Below are positions 47,901 through 57,200 of a stretch of 64,000 bases of DNA, in pieces. The stretch's first letter is position 1. The number at the start of each line of letters is the position of its first letter. A program made the position numbers and the translations under genes. The notes beneath the pieces were generated by a model, which had not been told where the DNA came from, made no database searches, and was given only the letters and a program-made list of their open reading frames with translations. The stretch covers positions 115,619,501-115,683,500 of the forward strand of contig CM059585.1 of assembly GCA_030407085.1 (NCBI GenBank). The letters are read 5' to 3'. The stretch is from Trichopria drosophilae (taxonomy: Eukaryota > Arthropoda > Insecta > Hymenoptera > Diapriidae).

Positions 47901-50900
47901 ATATTCTGCAAGTCTGTTTTCAAATCCTTATGGGAGAATAGTAATTTTTCGTATTTTTTTAAAGATATCTTTCTATAACATTTTTTTCAGTATTGGGTTA
48001 AAATATACAATTTGATGTTATAATCATTAGAAATAGTCGAAAAATATAATTTCCAATGAAATTGACATTGTATTCACCCACCAAAAAATGTCAAATCTCA
48101 CCCGAATATGTCGGGTTTCGGTTTTTTTTTCGCATAAAATCGAATTTCAAGATGGCGACTGCCCTGTGCTCAGTAGATACGTGTATCTCGAGTTCTACTA
48201 CAACCCCAAGGTTGGTATGAAATTTGCTAATTAACAATCTCTGCAACACTTTTTATCCCTATTCAGTTACTGGGAAGAGTATTTAGAAACGATGAATAGG
48301 AATCCCGGTAAACGAATATCAATTGAAAATAGTTTAAATTTTAAATTTTTCTGTATACCAGAATTCCATTTTTAGTCTCCCAAAAATAACACAGGCCAAC
48401 AAAATGAGGCCGATCTCAATACCCAGAAACAGGACTATTTTTTCCAAAGTTTTTTGATGTACTGAATTCAGAGCTGGCCGTAGAATTGTTTTATCACGTC
48501 ATGATTTTGAGATATCATAACCTAAAAGGGCAACACACTCCGTTTTTGTCCATTTTCAGTAAGTTGTTGTGGCAGAACAAAATTTTTGTTCATAATTTTT
48601 TAACAAACCATTTAAAGTGTATTCATCAGAAACCTGAATATACTTTATGTACGTCTTTTCGGTGCGTAAAGTAAACTTGTGCGTAAAGTAAACTTTACGC
48701 ACTCGATTATACTTTACGCACGAAAATGCCGTACGTAAACAATATTTCGGCACACGTGTGTGTGTGTAAAGTTCTTTACGCATACGCCCTTGTATCGAAA
48801 ACTACTATTACCGAAGGATTTCTATGTGCTGAATCCAAATCTGGTCGCAAAATTGCTCTATAACGTCAACGTTTTGAACACCATGTCCTAATCTAAGGGT
48901 GCAAAGAACGAAAATCATAATCGTACCTTGACAAAAACTTCGATAACTCCATTAATAAAAAGTATAATCGGAATTACTTCAACAGCATTTTAAAGCTGAT
49001 GAATAGCCCATTAATTTGCGTATTGCCAAATAGCGAACAAAAATTTTTATCTGCTACAAAAACTTGCTGAAATTGGGCAAAAACGAAGCGTGTTGCACTT
49101 TTAGGTTGGCATATCTAAAGATCGTGACGAGATAGAATAATTTTGCGGCCAGACTTGGATTCAGCGTAAAGAAAACCTTCATAAAAGTATAGACCGATTT
49201 CTGGTTAGAAATTTTGTTGGCCTGTGCAATTAAAGAATAATTCCCAATTTTATGAATTCAAATAAATTGAATACACTGAAAAGAGTTCAAATAAATTCCT
49301 GGAAGAAATTTTCAACATATTTATGCAAATTCAAAATAATTCGGAATGCAGTGAGTTTGGAGAACGTTTAGAAATGTAATTCGGACATCGAGTGCTCTCG
49401 GTTTGTCGCCTTCCCCTCCCGTCTCGTTATATTTCCCAAAAAAAGGAGGGAGACGCTCTTCCCCTCCCCTTAGTCACATTATGTTCGTGACGAAACAGCA
49501 GGCCCTTCCTGAGGCCCCAACCCGCAAAGTGAGGAAAAAAGAGAGCGGCGACAAGTAAATATACGAGACAGACCCGGGCAAATATCCGGAGACTTAAATA
49601 TAGCGAGACGCAATTAAACCGGGACTGCACTATAGTTCCAATCGATTTTAGTTTGATGGGATGAAAATGTTCATTCAATTTTCTTCTTCCCTCTTGAATA
49701 AAAATTGCCGTGTCAATGTTTCATTCGGAATAGTGAAGTTTTGTCTTTATAACTTTTCTTGTAATTGATTGAAAATGGATTTCAGGATCAACCTACTCAA
49801 TTCTTATAATAAGAATCCTAGCCAACGAAGAAGTATAAAGAAGTATTGAACATTTCAATACTTCTGAATGTTGTTTCTTAATCCTTGTAAAAGTATTAGA
49901 AAGTATAGAAAATAAAGAATTTGAATGCTTCAGAATTCTTCGATGTGTAATAGGATTCTTCACCCGTTTTTACAAACAAATATTTTTTTGTTTTCAACTT
50001 TTTATTGAATTTAATTTCACTATTTTTTTATATTTCTTTTATTGTTATAAATTAATTGCATTAAGAAAAGCTGTTCTCATGCGGTCACCTATTCACATTA
50101 TAGTCCACAGCGTATGATGCTTAACTTGAATTTACTACACGCGCGCAATGCTGACCTCTGTTCTACCACTGTCAAACACTATTTTAACCCTACAGTAGGA
50201 CCTCTCTTATTCTAATTAGTAAAGTTTTTCAAGATGGCGCCGACCTCTCTTATTCTAATTTTCCCCTTACCCCCACTTACTTTGCTTGCGAGCTTGTGAT
50301 TCGTGGACAATGTTTTTCGTTGACTTTTCGTGTCATAGTGGGAAAAGTCTTGTGGGGGAACGATTAGAATAAGAGAAGCTGGACAATTAGAATAAGAAAG
50401 GCAATTAGAATAAGAGAGGTCCGACTGTAATTTAATATTTATATACACGTAATGCCTGGTTTTCAATTCGTACTGCTTTTTTGGCATTTTACCATCACCC
50501 CTCCCCACCCCTTCCGTACACACTTGAGCCATTTTAATCAAAACCTTTTCAAAGGCCCTTATTCCTGCCTTACCCCCCCCCCCCCCCCAATGGTAACGTA
50601 GTTTATGGACGATCACTAAGCGGAATTATTACAAAGCGTTACCAAGTTTCTGGAACGAGAAAGTCTCACAGAAATACTTCTAGAAGCATTAGGAAGCATT
50701 CCCAGTTCCTAGATTGAGTATTCTTGACGATATCTCACAATCAGTGAATCCTTCTGGAAGCATTAACTGACTTCCGTTTCGCAGAAAGTATTCAGACTGT
50801 TAGAAAACAGATAATTTCAATGCTTCATTCAGAATACAGTGGTCCCCGTCCTAACGCATATTTCTTTCCTGTCTAAATGCATAAATTCCCCTTCGTTCCT

Positions 50901-51567
50901 CTCCCCACAACACGATTCTTAGTTGCTAACGTTGCAAGTGAGACATCTACGCGCATGCTCAGTGTGATAAAGGCAACGAGACTTTTGACGTAGTGGGGGT
51001 TGAAGGAGGATATGCGTTTGGACGGGGGCGGCCATTTTTAATGGAACGAAACATATGCGTTAGGACGGGGACCACAGTAGGGAAGTATTGGCTTTATAAT
51101 TGTTATGGTGAAGTATTGAGAAGCATTTAAAAGTAAAATGGTCGATTCTTGCATTAGGATTTGGAATGATTGACGATAGGGAAGTATCCACGGTGATCAA
51201 CAAATAGGATTCAAAGTTCAAAAATGAATACTTCTCATTGCTTCTCAATCATTCTTCGTTTGCTGGGATCAAACGTTTGAAAATACGGACGTATTCACAA
51301 AGGTCAATAAATAGAACTCAAAGTACATAAGTTAATACTTATATAATTTCGAATAAATTTTTGCTGGGTACCGAACTCGATAATAAACAATTCTATTTTG
51401 TGTGATCAACATAATTTACATCCGGTTCACCTTTTCAACGCTTCCATTCTTTTTTGTATTCTTAACCTCCGAGCCATTTTTCTTTCGGACGCATCCGAAG
51501 AAAGCACTGAAGGTTCTTCAGGTTTTTCATCCTCCTCCTCTGTTTTGAAAAATTCTTCGTCAGCCAT
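35854..51567 (-). CDS. DRC1: dynein regulatory complex subunit 1 (DRC1/CCDC164 homologue)
   Basis: Nine coding exons with matching phases give 804 codons (human protein about 740): 51431-51567, 47037-47145, 43128-43478, 42667-43064, 42396-42612, 42217-42343, 39436-39647, 36844-37656 and 35854-35904. DRC1 is a coiled-coil scaffold of the nexin-dynein regulatory complex in motile cilia and sperm flagella. Diagnostic blocks in order: ARRLRIQKRMEA (N-term), VTNVRVANDARE (~83-94), the EKERKVLMDSIQKKWD helix, EDENTIIKNQQKRKLNKLQD, DVWDMNSRAADDLVNK, SDHSGFLIEHKL, LDNVFRALGVS, and the C-terminal LWDAVSAGLTKYH and LRRQNEELRRLL. An acidic Asp/Thr-rich stretch between ~565 and 650 is longer than I remember in vertebrates. 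Introns 4 and 5 are 54 and 52 bp. Intron 1 (4.3 kb) and intron 2 (3.6 kb) are full of repeats. The protein is intact throughout. Confidence 0.92.
36003..36314 (+). CDS. small SWIM-type zinc-finger protein or exon
   Basis: 103 codons from ATG (context GGAAGATGAATT) to a TAA, with the SWIM signature CxCx7CxH visible as CSCKAGQTGRCKH followed by CVALLSHLTR. SWIM fingers bind DNA or protein and occur in MULE transposases, MEKK1-like kinases and many unnamed insect proteins. Codon composition is coding-like. The end, ACAAG|GTAATA at 36311, is a fair donor in phase 2. An acceptor TTTAAAG near 36377 would extend the frame with SYKVHGKEETRPSPVYAALV and on to a stop at about 36554. The frame sits on the opposite strand inside the last intron of DRC1. 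Host gene versus captured transposase piece is open. Confidence 0.6.
   Translation: MNYLINLSELIEYVGSGSRKYVEGGNVMQANHLMFVGITSETTEEIKIMALCLKSSDLNGTPHEVTLIYKINNVSKIDCKCSCKAGQTGRCKHCVALLSHLTR
36844..37656 (-). CDS. DRC1: DRC1 exon 8 (largest exon)
   Basis: 271 codons from ALGVSVPEQIDVMLQYF after acceptor GCATTTCAG to LLKSYAVK at AAG|GTAATA, phase 0. Contains an acidic low-complexity centre, then the conserved LWDAVSAGLTKYHDIL and a leucine-rich coiled coil. Reading through the donor gives a 19-residue hydrophobic tail that is unlike the family. Confidence 0.9.
37702..39340. mobile_element. DRC1: outer inverted repeat around element E, in DRC1 intron 7
   Basis: TTTCTTGGTCATCATCACGG and TTACGTTTCGGCTAGCTTTT at 37702-37800 recur inverted at 39270-39340. 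Element E (37835-39049) lies between them. The arms start about 45 bp inside the exon 8 acceptor. Confidence 0.6.
37835..39049. mobile_element. TTAA-flanked foldback element E (piggyBac-like)
   Basis: TTAACCCTTTAAGTCCCAAA at the left and its inverse at the right, continuing into TGTGCACAATTT. The arms pair over ~500 bp (GATACCGGTTTCAGATCACC at 38000 and inverted at 38802). Contains AATGGCGGATCCAATATG at about 38405. Copies of one arm lie at 27613-27985 and, in part, at 48115-48240. Confidence 0.7.
39436..39647 (-). CDS. DRC1: DRC1 exon 7
   Basis: The acceptor TATACTTTTCAG opens in phase 1. Encodes LLRHILQSISDHSGFLIEHK and LIIRLDNVFR. The donor CGG|GTTTAG is unusual; without it a TAG follows at once. 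Joining to exon 8 recreates the conserved FxALG block. Confidence 0.8.
39905..40440. repeat. foldback repeat in DRC1 intron 6
   Basis: The arms 39905-40090 and 40245-40430 are inverted copies: AATTTTCCGACTATTTAG / CTAAATAGTCGGAAAATT and GTGCAAGATACACTAAAAAT with its inverse. A ~150-bp spacer separates them. Confidence 0.6.
40441..42216. other. rest of DRC1 intron 6
   Basis: Fragments with CGGCCATCTTGG..CGCCATTTTGAA lie near 40706-40738. At 41160-41480 short inverted pieces ending in TTTTACGGC and ATTTTTCGGTACTG form a hairpin-like module similar in design to the TTTACGCAC family. No exon seen. Confidence 0.4.
42217..42343 (-). CDS. DRC1: DRC1 exon 6
   Basis: Acceptor TCGATTTTCAG, then IYAADKIIFEQVLGLKW. 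Ends at ATGA|GTAATT in phase 1. The donor is weak, but it is the one whose phase fits exon 7. Confidence 0.75.
42396..42612 (-). CDS. DRC1: DRC1 exon 5
   Basis: After acceptor CGTTTTCAG it reads LQDITNSLKRQYAEVKAK, aligning with the NRLHDILNNLRSKY block I recall from human DRC1, and ends DDLVNK at AATAAG|GTGATT, phase 0. Confidence 0.9.
42667..43064 (-). CDS. DRC1: DRC1 exon 4
   Basis: Opens VNFMSKAYRRELVLIES after acceptor CGACTTAG and ends QQKRKLNK at AACAA|GTTAGT, phase 2. The following 54-bp intron (42613-42666) contains no stop and keeps frame, so it is easily mistaken for coding. Confidence 0.9.
43128..43478 (-). CDS. DRC1: DRC1 exon 3
   Basis: 351 bases, phase 0 at both ends. Opens with the conserved VTNVRVANDARENERR and continues as coiled coil to LLIDRINNQ. 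The donor CAG|GTAAGT is perfect. Confidence 0.9.
43590..44390. repeat. two direct copies and one inverted copy of a ~230-bp repeat, DRC1 intron 2
   Basis: TGACCTTCAGAAGGTCAAAT-type sequence, TTGTTCAGGAAAAAGGGGGC and CAAGGTTATTTTAAGGTTAA recur at ~43590-43790 and ~43805-44030, and inverted at ~44170-44390. The minus frame just beyond (44387-44623, starting MQNAELLNGVYSRLSAYRTF) is protein-like but matches nothing I know. Confidence 0.55.
45599..46187. mobile_element. TTAA-flanked palindrome F, DRC1 intron 2
   Basis: TTAATCACTTCACTGGCAAA and, inverted, TTAACCACTTCACTGACAAA. The arms of ~260 bp pair through AAATCGGCTATTTTC-type sequence to a short AT-rich centre near 45890. Same TTAA plan as elements A-E. 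Confidence 0.7.
46763..46862. mobile_element. 100-bp TA-flanked MITE, copy f
   Basis: TAGAGTAGTCTCCGCCCAC at the left, and at the right (inverted) TACACAGTAGCCCCCGTCC. Both lead to CTAAGTTAT. A lone right end of the same family is at 46300-46334. Confidence 0.55.
47037..47145 (-). CDS. DRC1: DRC1 exon 2
   Basis: 109 bases between acceptor TTATAATCAG and donor AGTG|GTAAGT. Encodes QDTIEDESINEATAVEKQLL and ends EKWLAESDEV in phase 0, directly ahead of the conserved VTN block. Confidence 0.85.
47146..49816. other. DRC1 intron 1, distal part
   Basis: Contains an element-E fragment (48115-48240, CAAGATGGCGACTG) and a TTTACGCAC module (48645-48812) that is an inverted copy of 63363-63530. No exon seen. 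The minus frame at 49427-49678 has no domain. Confidence 0.45.
50191..50429. mobile_element. TA-flanked MITE, copy c
   Basis: TACAGTAGGACCTCTCTTAT and, inverted, TACAGTCGGACCTCTCTTAT, then TCTAATT on both sides; about 27 bases of near-perfect terminal repeat. CAAGATGGCGCC lies just inside the left end. Confidence 0.75.
50835..51079. mobile_element. TA-flanked MITE, copy d
   Basis: TACAGTGGTCCCCGTCCTAA at the left and, inverted, TACTGTGGTCCCCGTCCTAA at the right, continuing CGCATAT. GCGGCCATTTTTAAT near the right end. Same end plan as copies c, e and f. Confidence 0.75.
51431..51567 (-). CDS. DRC1: DRC1 exon 1
   Basis: Starts MADEEFFKTEEEDEK, acidic like other DRC1 N-termini, then ASERKMARRLRIQKRMEALK. 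The donor AAAAG|GTGAAC is in phase 2. The ATG at 51567 is the first in frame. Confidence 0.8.
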
Positions 51568-51821
51568 GATGATTTTTATTTAAAAACTTAGCAAAACTCG
51601 ATACTTTCTATCTTAAACGATAACCTAAAATACTGTATACCCATCTAAAAATTTAAAGTAACTTTCGAACACACGAAATTCGTACCACAATCGAATCGTT
51701 CGATTGTAACTAATGGTAACAACGGTTTCTACAAACAAGGGTAACTAGTAGCAACAGATGTCGCCTTGCGCACTTGTCCAGTCTCGCGGTCGATAAAACA
51801 TATCGGCAGAGTCGGTACAAG
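51568..51821. promoter_or_regulatory. bidirectional promoter of DRC1 with two tandem X-box-like RFX sites
   Basis: GTAACTAATGGTAAC (51706-51720) and GTAACTAGTAGCAAC (51741-51755) are two 15-base imperfect palindromes, 139-188 bases upstream of the DRC1 ATG. Against the X-box consensus RYYNYY-N1-3-RRNRAC each has one mismatch. RFX factors drive ciliary genes through such sites, and DRC1 is one. A YY1/Pho-like CAAGATGGCGTC (51818-51829) covers the divergent start codon. Confidence 0.55.
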
Positions 51822-51857
51822 ATGGCGTCACTGGACGAGTTTGTTCGATCGATGCAC
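51822..51857 (+). CDS. possible first coding exon of a divergent gene
   Basis: ATG in strong context (ACAAGATGGCG) encodes MASLDEFVRSMH and stops at CAC|GTATGT, a good donor in phase 0. It starts 255 bases from the DRC1 ATG on the other strand, with the X-boxes between them. No downstream exon could be tied to it within the window, so it may be chance. Confidence 0.35.
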
Positions 51858-53368
51858 GTATGTATGTATACGTTCATTAAGTGATGCAAAATACAAAACA
51901 GGTAACATACGTTATATTGCGTTCGTCAGTGCGTGAAACGAAATGATATTCGAGATATTTTTCTCTCCCTTCGAATCGAAAGTTCGAAAGCAATTACCTA
52001 AATTCGATCGAGTCGGTGCATTAACGGTTTCGAGCTCATTTCTTTTCTGCAGATCGAGGTCTCCCGGACGAGATAATTGCGGAAAACCCGCTAACGGCAG
52101 GTCACGCGACTTTATCGTCTTTTGCTCGACGAAGCACCGTTCGTTTTGGCGAATCGCACGCGTCGAAGCGGGGAGTGAAGGGGTCGGGAAAGAACACGAT
52201 ATCGACGTCCGTTCAGCAATTCCATCGTCGACTATATATATAAATACGTATAGATATATATAAATCGCGAAAAGCGCGAACGCGTGCCGATTCTGCACTT
52301 TCGCCGGAAAAATTCGGTTCTGCAACTGTTTCCTGCTATGTCATTATAAATCGCGCCAAATCCCGTAGTTTTCGTGTCGAGAATGGACGCCATTTTGAAT
52401 AATTCGAATTTTCAAAAATTTACCCCTTTAGCGTCTTCCTCGAACTCTCAAGCTTTTCAAGTTTTATCACGAGAAAAAAAAACAGTCGATTTCGACAATG
52501 TTGCATCACGCAAACTCGTAGTATCGAAAATGTTGATTTTTTGTCAAAAACACACGAAAACGAGTTTCAACGTCGATGATGCAATACCCTGTCGTAGCGT
52601 GAAACTAACTCCGAGCGCAGCAAAATTGTAAACAAGTCTCCGATGTTTCCAAACCTTTTCTAACGAGGAAACTTAAAATCGTCGAAATGGTGAGAAATTT
52701 GTGATGCTAAAATATTTTCAAAACACGGAACAGCACGAAAGATTTTAATATTCGTCTACCGTATCAAGATCCTCCAAGGAAAAAAGTCTGGACGCCTTCT
52801 TCGACTTCCGAATTATCTAGTTTGCATTATTTCCTTTTTCCCGGTGGGATTCCGAAGAATACTAATTTCGAAACCTTCGTCTTTCCGGAACCGTTTATTC
52901 CCATTAAAAGTACACGTTCTATTATTCCTCGTGAATACATCGCTGAAAACGACGTTTCCTCCTTGGCCATGGACTACGCGTTTCGAAGAAGACGAATCCT
53001 CGAATACAGTTATACAGTGCGATCTTCGCACGGTTCGCTGCTCCTTCGACCAACCGCAATTTGAATTTCTGCTCGTGCAATCGGAAATATCGCGATTTAT
53101 CTTTCCTGGCTTGTTTCTTGCATAGTCGGCGGAAAATTTTTTCCTTCTGTCTTTGTCGAATGCGAAATGGGAGAAAAGTGTATGCAATCATAACATGTGA
53201 AGTTGCTTCAATTTAAACGACACTTGAGGGCATAACGGTATTCGAAAACCTATCGTTTGTGTTTCAAAAATGAGATTTTAATATTTTGTTATGGATCATT
53301 TCGCTTAATTTTTGTGAGGAAACCAAGACTATTATCAAAGCCAAAATAATAAAGTATTTGAAACTAAC
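51858..53368. other. CpG-containing region with ambiguous frames
   Basis: CpG is more common here than elsewhere and stops are rare on both strands, so several frames stay open: 52383-52631 (+, starts MDAILNNSNFQKFTPL), about 52708-53064 (+, contains HYFLFPGGIPKNTNF) and 52813-53187 (-). None shows a known domain and they contradict one another. I read it as promoter-proximal DNA or undetected exons, not as proven genes. Confidence 0.3.
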
Positions 53369-54245
53369 TTACCGAGAAATCGCAATGTATTATTAATTAA
53401 AAGCGGGCGAGAAGTTAATCATTACATATAAACATAATGATTAATTGTATCAATATTATGATTTAGTCACAGATTACAACGTTGAAAACACTAAGATCAT
53501 TAGTTTTTAACGAATATGATTATTTTTCATTATCGGAAGCAATGTCCCTTAGCTTCATGATAATGAAAAATAAATATCTCGTTTTTTTCATTTACAACAT
53601 TAATTATCACTGCGTTCAGGGTAAGGATGTCGAAAACCATGCTGATGAGCACATACGGCATCCTGGTGCGAAACGCATTTCTACAATAATTTGTAATATT
53701 AGAATCAAATTTAAGCGCTAGAGGGACTTTATAAATTAATTAAACCCATTAACAGTCGAGTCAAATTTTGTCCATATAAGTATTTTCACAGCGCAAAACG
53801 TTGTATTGCAATCGCAATCACGTTGTATATATTCCCCCCCCCCCCTTTTTTTTTTTTATAATTTAACTTGCATATTGGGTTCTTATTTTTTTTTTTTTTT
53901 TATATTATTTTACGTCGACTTTTGTGAACCCAAATGGGACTAAATCGCGACGGGACCTACCGTTTATGAAGGTGGAATCCGAACCACCCGAGCTTTGGCG
54001 TTATTAGACACTTATAAACAAATATAGAGGTGTCCCGATGACAGATTGCAGAGGCCGGGATCGAACCAGGGTTTTCTGATTACGAAGCCGATACTCTACC
54101 AACTGAGCCACCGCCGCTCTGGGTTCTTATTTGATGACCGTCTTACCGAGAAATCGCAATGTATTATTATTAATTAAAAGCGGTCGAGAAGTTAATCATT
54201 ACATATAAACATAATGTTTAATTGTATCAATATTAATATTTGAAA
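53369..54245. repeat. ~90-bp direct repeat flanking a SINE-bearing stretch
   Basis: CTTACCGAGAAATCGCAATG, then AAAAGCGGKCGAGAAGTTAA and CATTACATATAAACATAATG, occur at 53369-53460 and again at 54142-54240, same orientation, about 773 bp apart. The SINE (53889-54119) and a C13/T-rich run (53834-53857) lie between. Confidence 0.6.
53889..54119 (-). mobile_element. complete tRNA-derived SINE with 13-bp target duplication
   Basis: Reading the minus strand from 54119: a tRNA-like head with A box (TGGCTCAGTTGGTAGAG) and B box (GGTTCGATCCC), then a unique body ending in AAAAGTCGACGTAAAA, then an A-rich tail (T-run on + at 53885-53900). It is bounded by TGGGTTCTTATTT at 53876-53888 and 54120-54132. 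The head does not close an acceptor stem, so it is not a working tRNA. A body fragment of the same family is at 19771-19866. Confidence 0.85.
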
Positions 54246-57200
54246 CTAATTTTGTCAATATTTATGGTGATATTTGTTACCATTTTGAATTTACTCAATT
54301 TACAAAGAAACTGTGAACACATATTTTTTTACTTACAGAAAGAAAAAAGGATATTTACTAAGCGGTCAAGAATTTTGTACAAGAATTAAATTAACACCAA
54401 GAAGATATTTGTTTGGAAATTATTTTATTTGTATAATCTACAACTTTTATTTGAACATTTTTAAGAAGTTTTAGAAAATAACAAGAATATCGCAATAAAA
54501 AATACAGAATGCCTATATCCACATACGGTTTCCTATATCATGCATGAGTGGAAGAGAGACGGATGCAACAAAGGTTCATATGTTTGGTTAGGTTAGGATA
54601 TCTTTAGCAGAGGTCTGGGGGACGGCAGCACCCCATAAGGCACGCCCAATTTGGGGGAAAGCATTTACTCGATTTGACTGCAAAATCCATACTATTTTTT
54701 AAGGAAATATAAGATGGACTCATCCTTTTGATGTTTTTTAAAATGTTTTCTGACCACATATGACTTTTTTAAGGAATTATAAGTTATCTGAAAAGGACCA
54801 TAAATAAATGGGTCGAAACGTTGTTATTTCTACTATATGGTTTTATTTTACCATGGTTTAACTTTTTCTGTGAACTAAGAAGAATAATATTCAACAAAAA
54901 AACTATTCCCTTACGAAAAAAATTACACGGATAAGAAGATAATTTTTATTTTTTACTAAAATCCATACTAATATGAAATTAATTGATACGTGGATTTAGA
55001 CACAGCCTAAAAAATAATATGAAACATTGCCCTTTGAAGCGTACATTTTTCTTTACATGGAAAACAATTGAAATTTGTTCGGGTCCACTGATTACGAACT
55101 TAAAATGTTATTGAACCCAAATGAAACTGAGTATTTGGGTCGTTTCGGAGTTTAAATACTAAACATCCACCGTTTTTAGAGATGTTTAAAATGAATTTAA
55201 ATTCGTAATCGAAGGTTCCGAAATTTCATCTACCATATTGGATCTGTCATTTTGAATTTGGGAAGCAGACTATGTAGTCGTTATCAGCGACAAAACTCCT
55301 TGGTTAAAATTATCAGTAACATCCTGAGAAAAGCGCCGTTTACCCAGAAGTAGAATTCTTATATGCCATAAAAGACATTTTTTTATGTACACAGACAGAC
55401 ATATTTCTTTTTAAAGACAAAGATTTTTTATTATCCAAACCTAAACTTTTCTTACAACTAAAAGCATTTTCCTTTCTTGAAAATCATCTAACAATTGAAA
55501 ATATTAAAAATGCCTTCTTTTAATAGTTACAACAAATTCATTTAAGTTGTATAAAACACCATTTTAAAAGATAAAAGATAATAGCTGGTAAAAGATACTT
55601 TTCTCAGTATATATTTACTTCTTTATGAATAAAATTAACCAAACCGAGGTTACAACAGGACCTAAATTTTTATGTGATATAAAAACAATTTTTCGATTCA
55701 GCAGTCGTAAAATGGACATTTTACATCTCCGTTTGCGGGCGTAAAATAGTCACTTGACGACCCATGTATTCGTTACGGATTTAGCTAAGTCATCATTTGT
55801 GAAAATCACACCTACGGAATCGAAAAATAACTTTTGCACCACTAGCGTAGAATTTTCGCCTAAAATGGTGATTAAAAACACTTATTCTACGCCCATGGTA
55901 CGAACAGTACTATATTGTTACAGTGTGCTTTAAGCCCTTTAAGTGCGGCTTTATGAGTTTTTCAATTTTCTCATGCACTTTAAGCCCATTTGCGACAAAA
56001 AATATTGTTTGGCTCACGTGCAAAAATGTTTTTATGGGAATTTGATTGCGATTATCACATTCATAAAAAAGTCATTTTTGCACTATGAATATTTTCCGAT
56101 GTGCTGAAACGTTTAAAATTTATAAATGTTGTTTATGTTTTATTACAGGGCGTCAACAACAATAATCGACAATATTTTATAAAATGTAACACTGCCCAGT
56201 AACCGGAAACGAATTGAAAATATTAAAAATATGAAATGGATTCACAGAAGATTCTTTGCAGTCATTTTAATTAATTTTTATCAACTTCAATCCATTTCCG
56301 TAACTTTTAATGTGTTTTCGTTTTCGTATACTGGGTAATCAAAGATGACTGGTCCATTAAAAAAAAGACTATGATTGTCATCACTACTCATCTAGATAGG
56401 AGACAACGAGATCAAGGAATATAAATATCAACATTTCGTACTCGGATAAGTCCACTCGAGGTCAAAACGAAGAAAGAAAATCAGAAGGAAAACTTTAATA
56501 ACTAATATTCGTATTATTTATGTATTTAGTGTTTCAATATTAAACACGATGACTTTTCTACATTTTTCGTCTTTGTTATTCACTTGCCCTCGTAATAACA
56601 ACGCAATAAGGCAACATTTTTGAAAGACTGATATATAAAATAAATTCTAAAATTCTGGACTTCTTACTTATACGACAAAATAAGATATATTTACAAGCTC
56701 TATCAAGACTTTCGTCTCTTGGGTTGTTACTAGGTGGACAAAAATAGGAAGTAAAAGGAATAAATTTAAATTTGGGTGATTCATGATGCAAGCAGAGAAT
56801 GTAAAACATTTTGACGCCATCACATTTTCCTTTTACCTGGAAACCGAATTTTTAATCCGGGTATTGATCTAGCATATATCGTTAAAAATCACATCAGGGC
56901 CTTCAGAAAATTCGACTTATTCCAACATCGAAATATAAAATATAAAAATATCTTATCATGGTTTCAGTTATTGCCCCGCCTAGTAACAACCCAAATTTCC
57001 AATAAAATTCGCAGGCTGTTTCCAACAAAATTTTAATATTCTCCGACTGATTCACGAATCACCAAAATTTTCCGCGCATACGGTCTAAAATATTCCCACC
57101 CAGTGACAACGAGCGTCAGAAAACTGGGTTTTGGTTCAAAATATAATTTCGGAAACTTTCGAAGACTTTAAAATTATATATAAATTATATATAATGCAAT

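Larger units (their letters stand above)
49817..51267. mobile_element. CCCAGCAAACGAA-ended element in DRC1 intron 1 carrying two nested MITEs
   Basis: Left end CCTAGCCAACGAAGAAG; right end, inverted, CCCAGCAAACGAAGAATG. The interior is rich in AGTATT and GAAGCATT beats. Inside it sit MITE c (50191-50429) and MITE d (50835-51079), so it is older than both. A poly-C run occurs at 50573-50588. Confidence 0.5.

Noticed and set aside
52708..53187. Conserved-looking protein frames in the CpG-rich region
   Set aside because: Frames on both strands are open at once, no domain is recognised and no splice chain links them to the 51822 exon; kept only as a region note.
54045..54119. tRNA gene on the minus strand
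   Set aside because: A and B boxes are good, but the acceptor and T stems do not pair and the unit continues into a SINE body with tail and target duplication.
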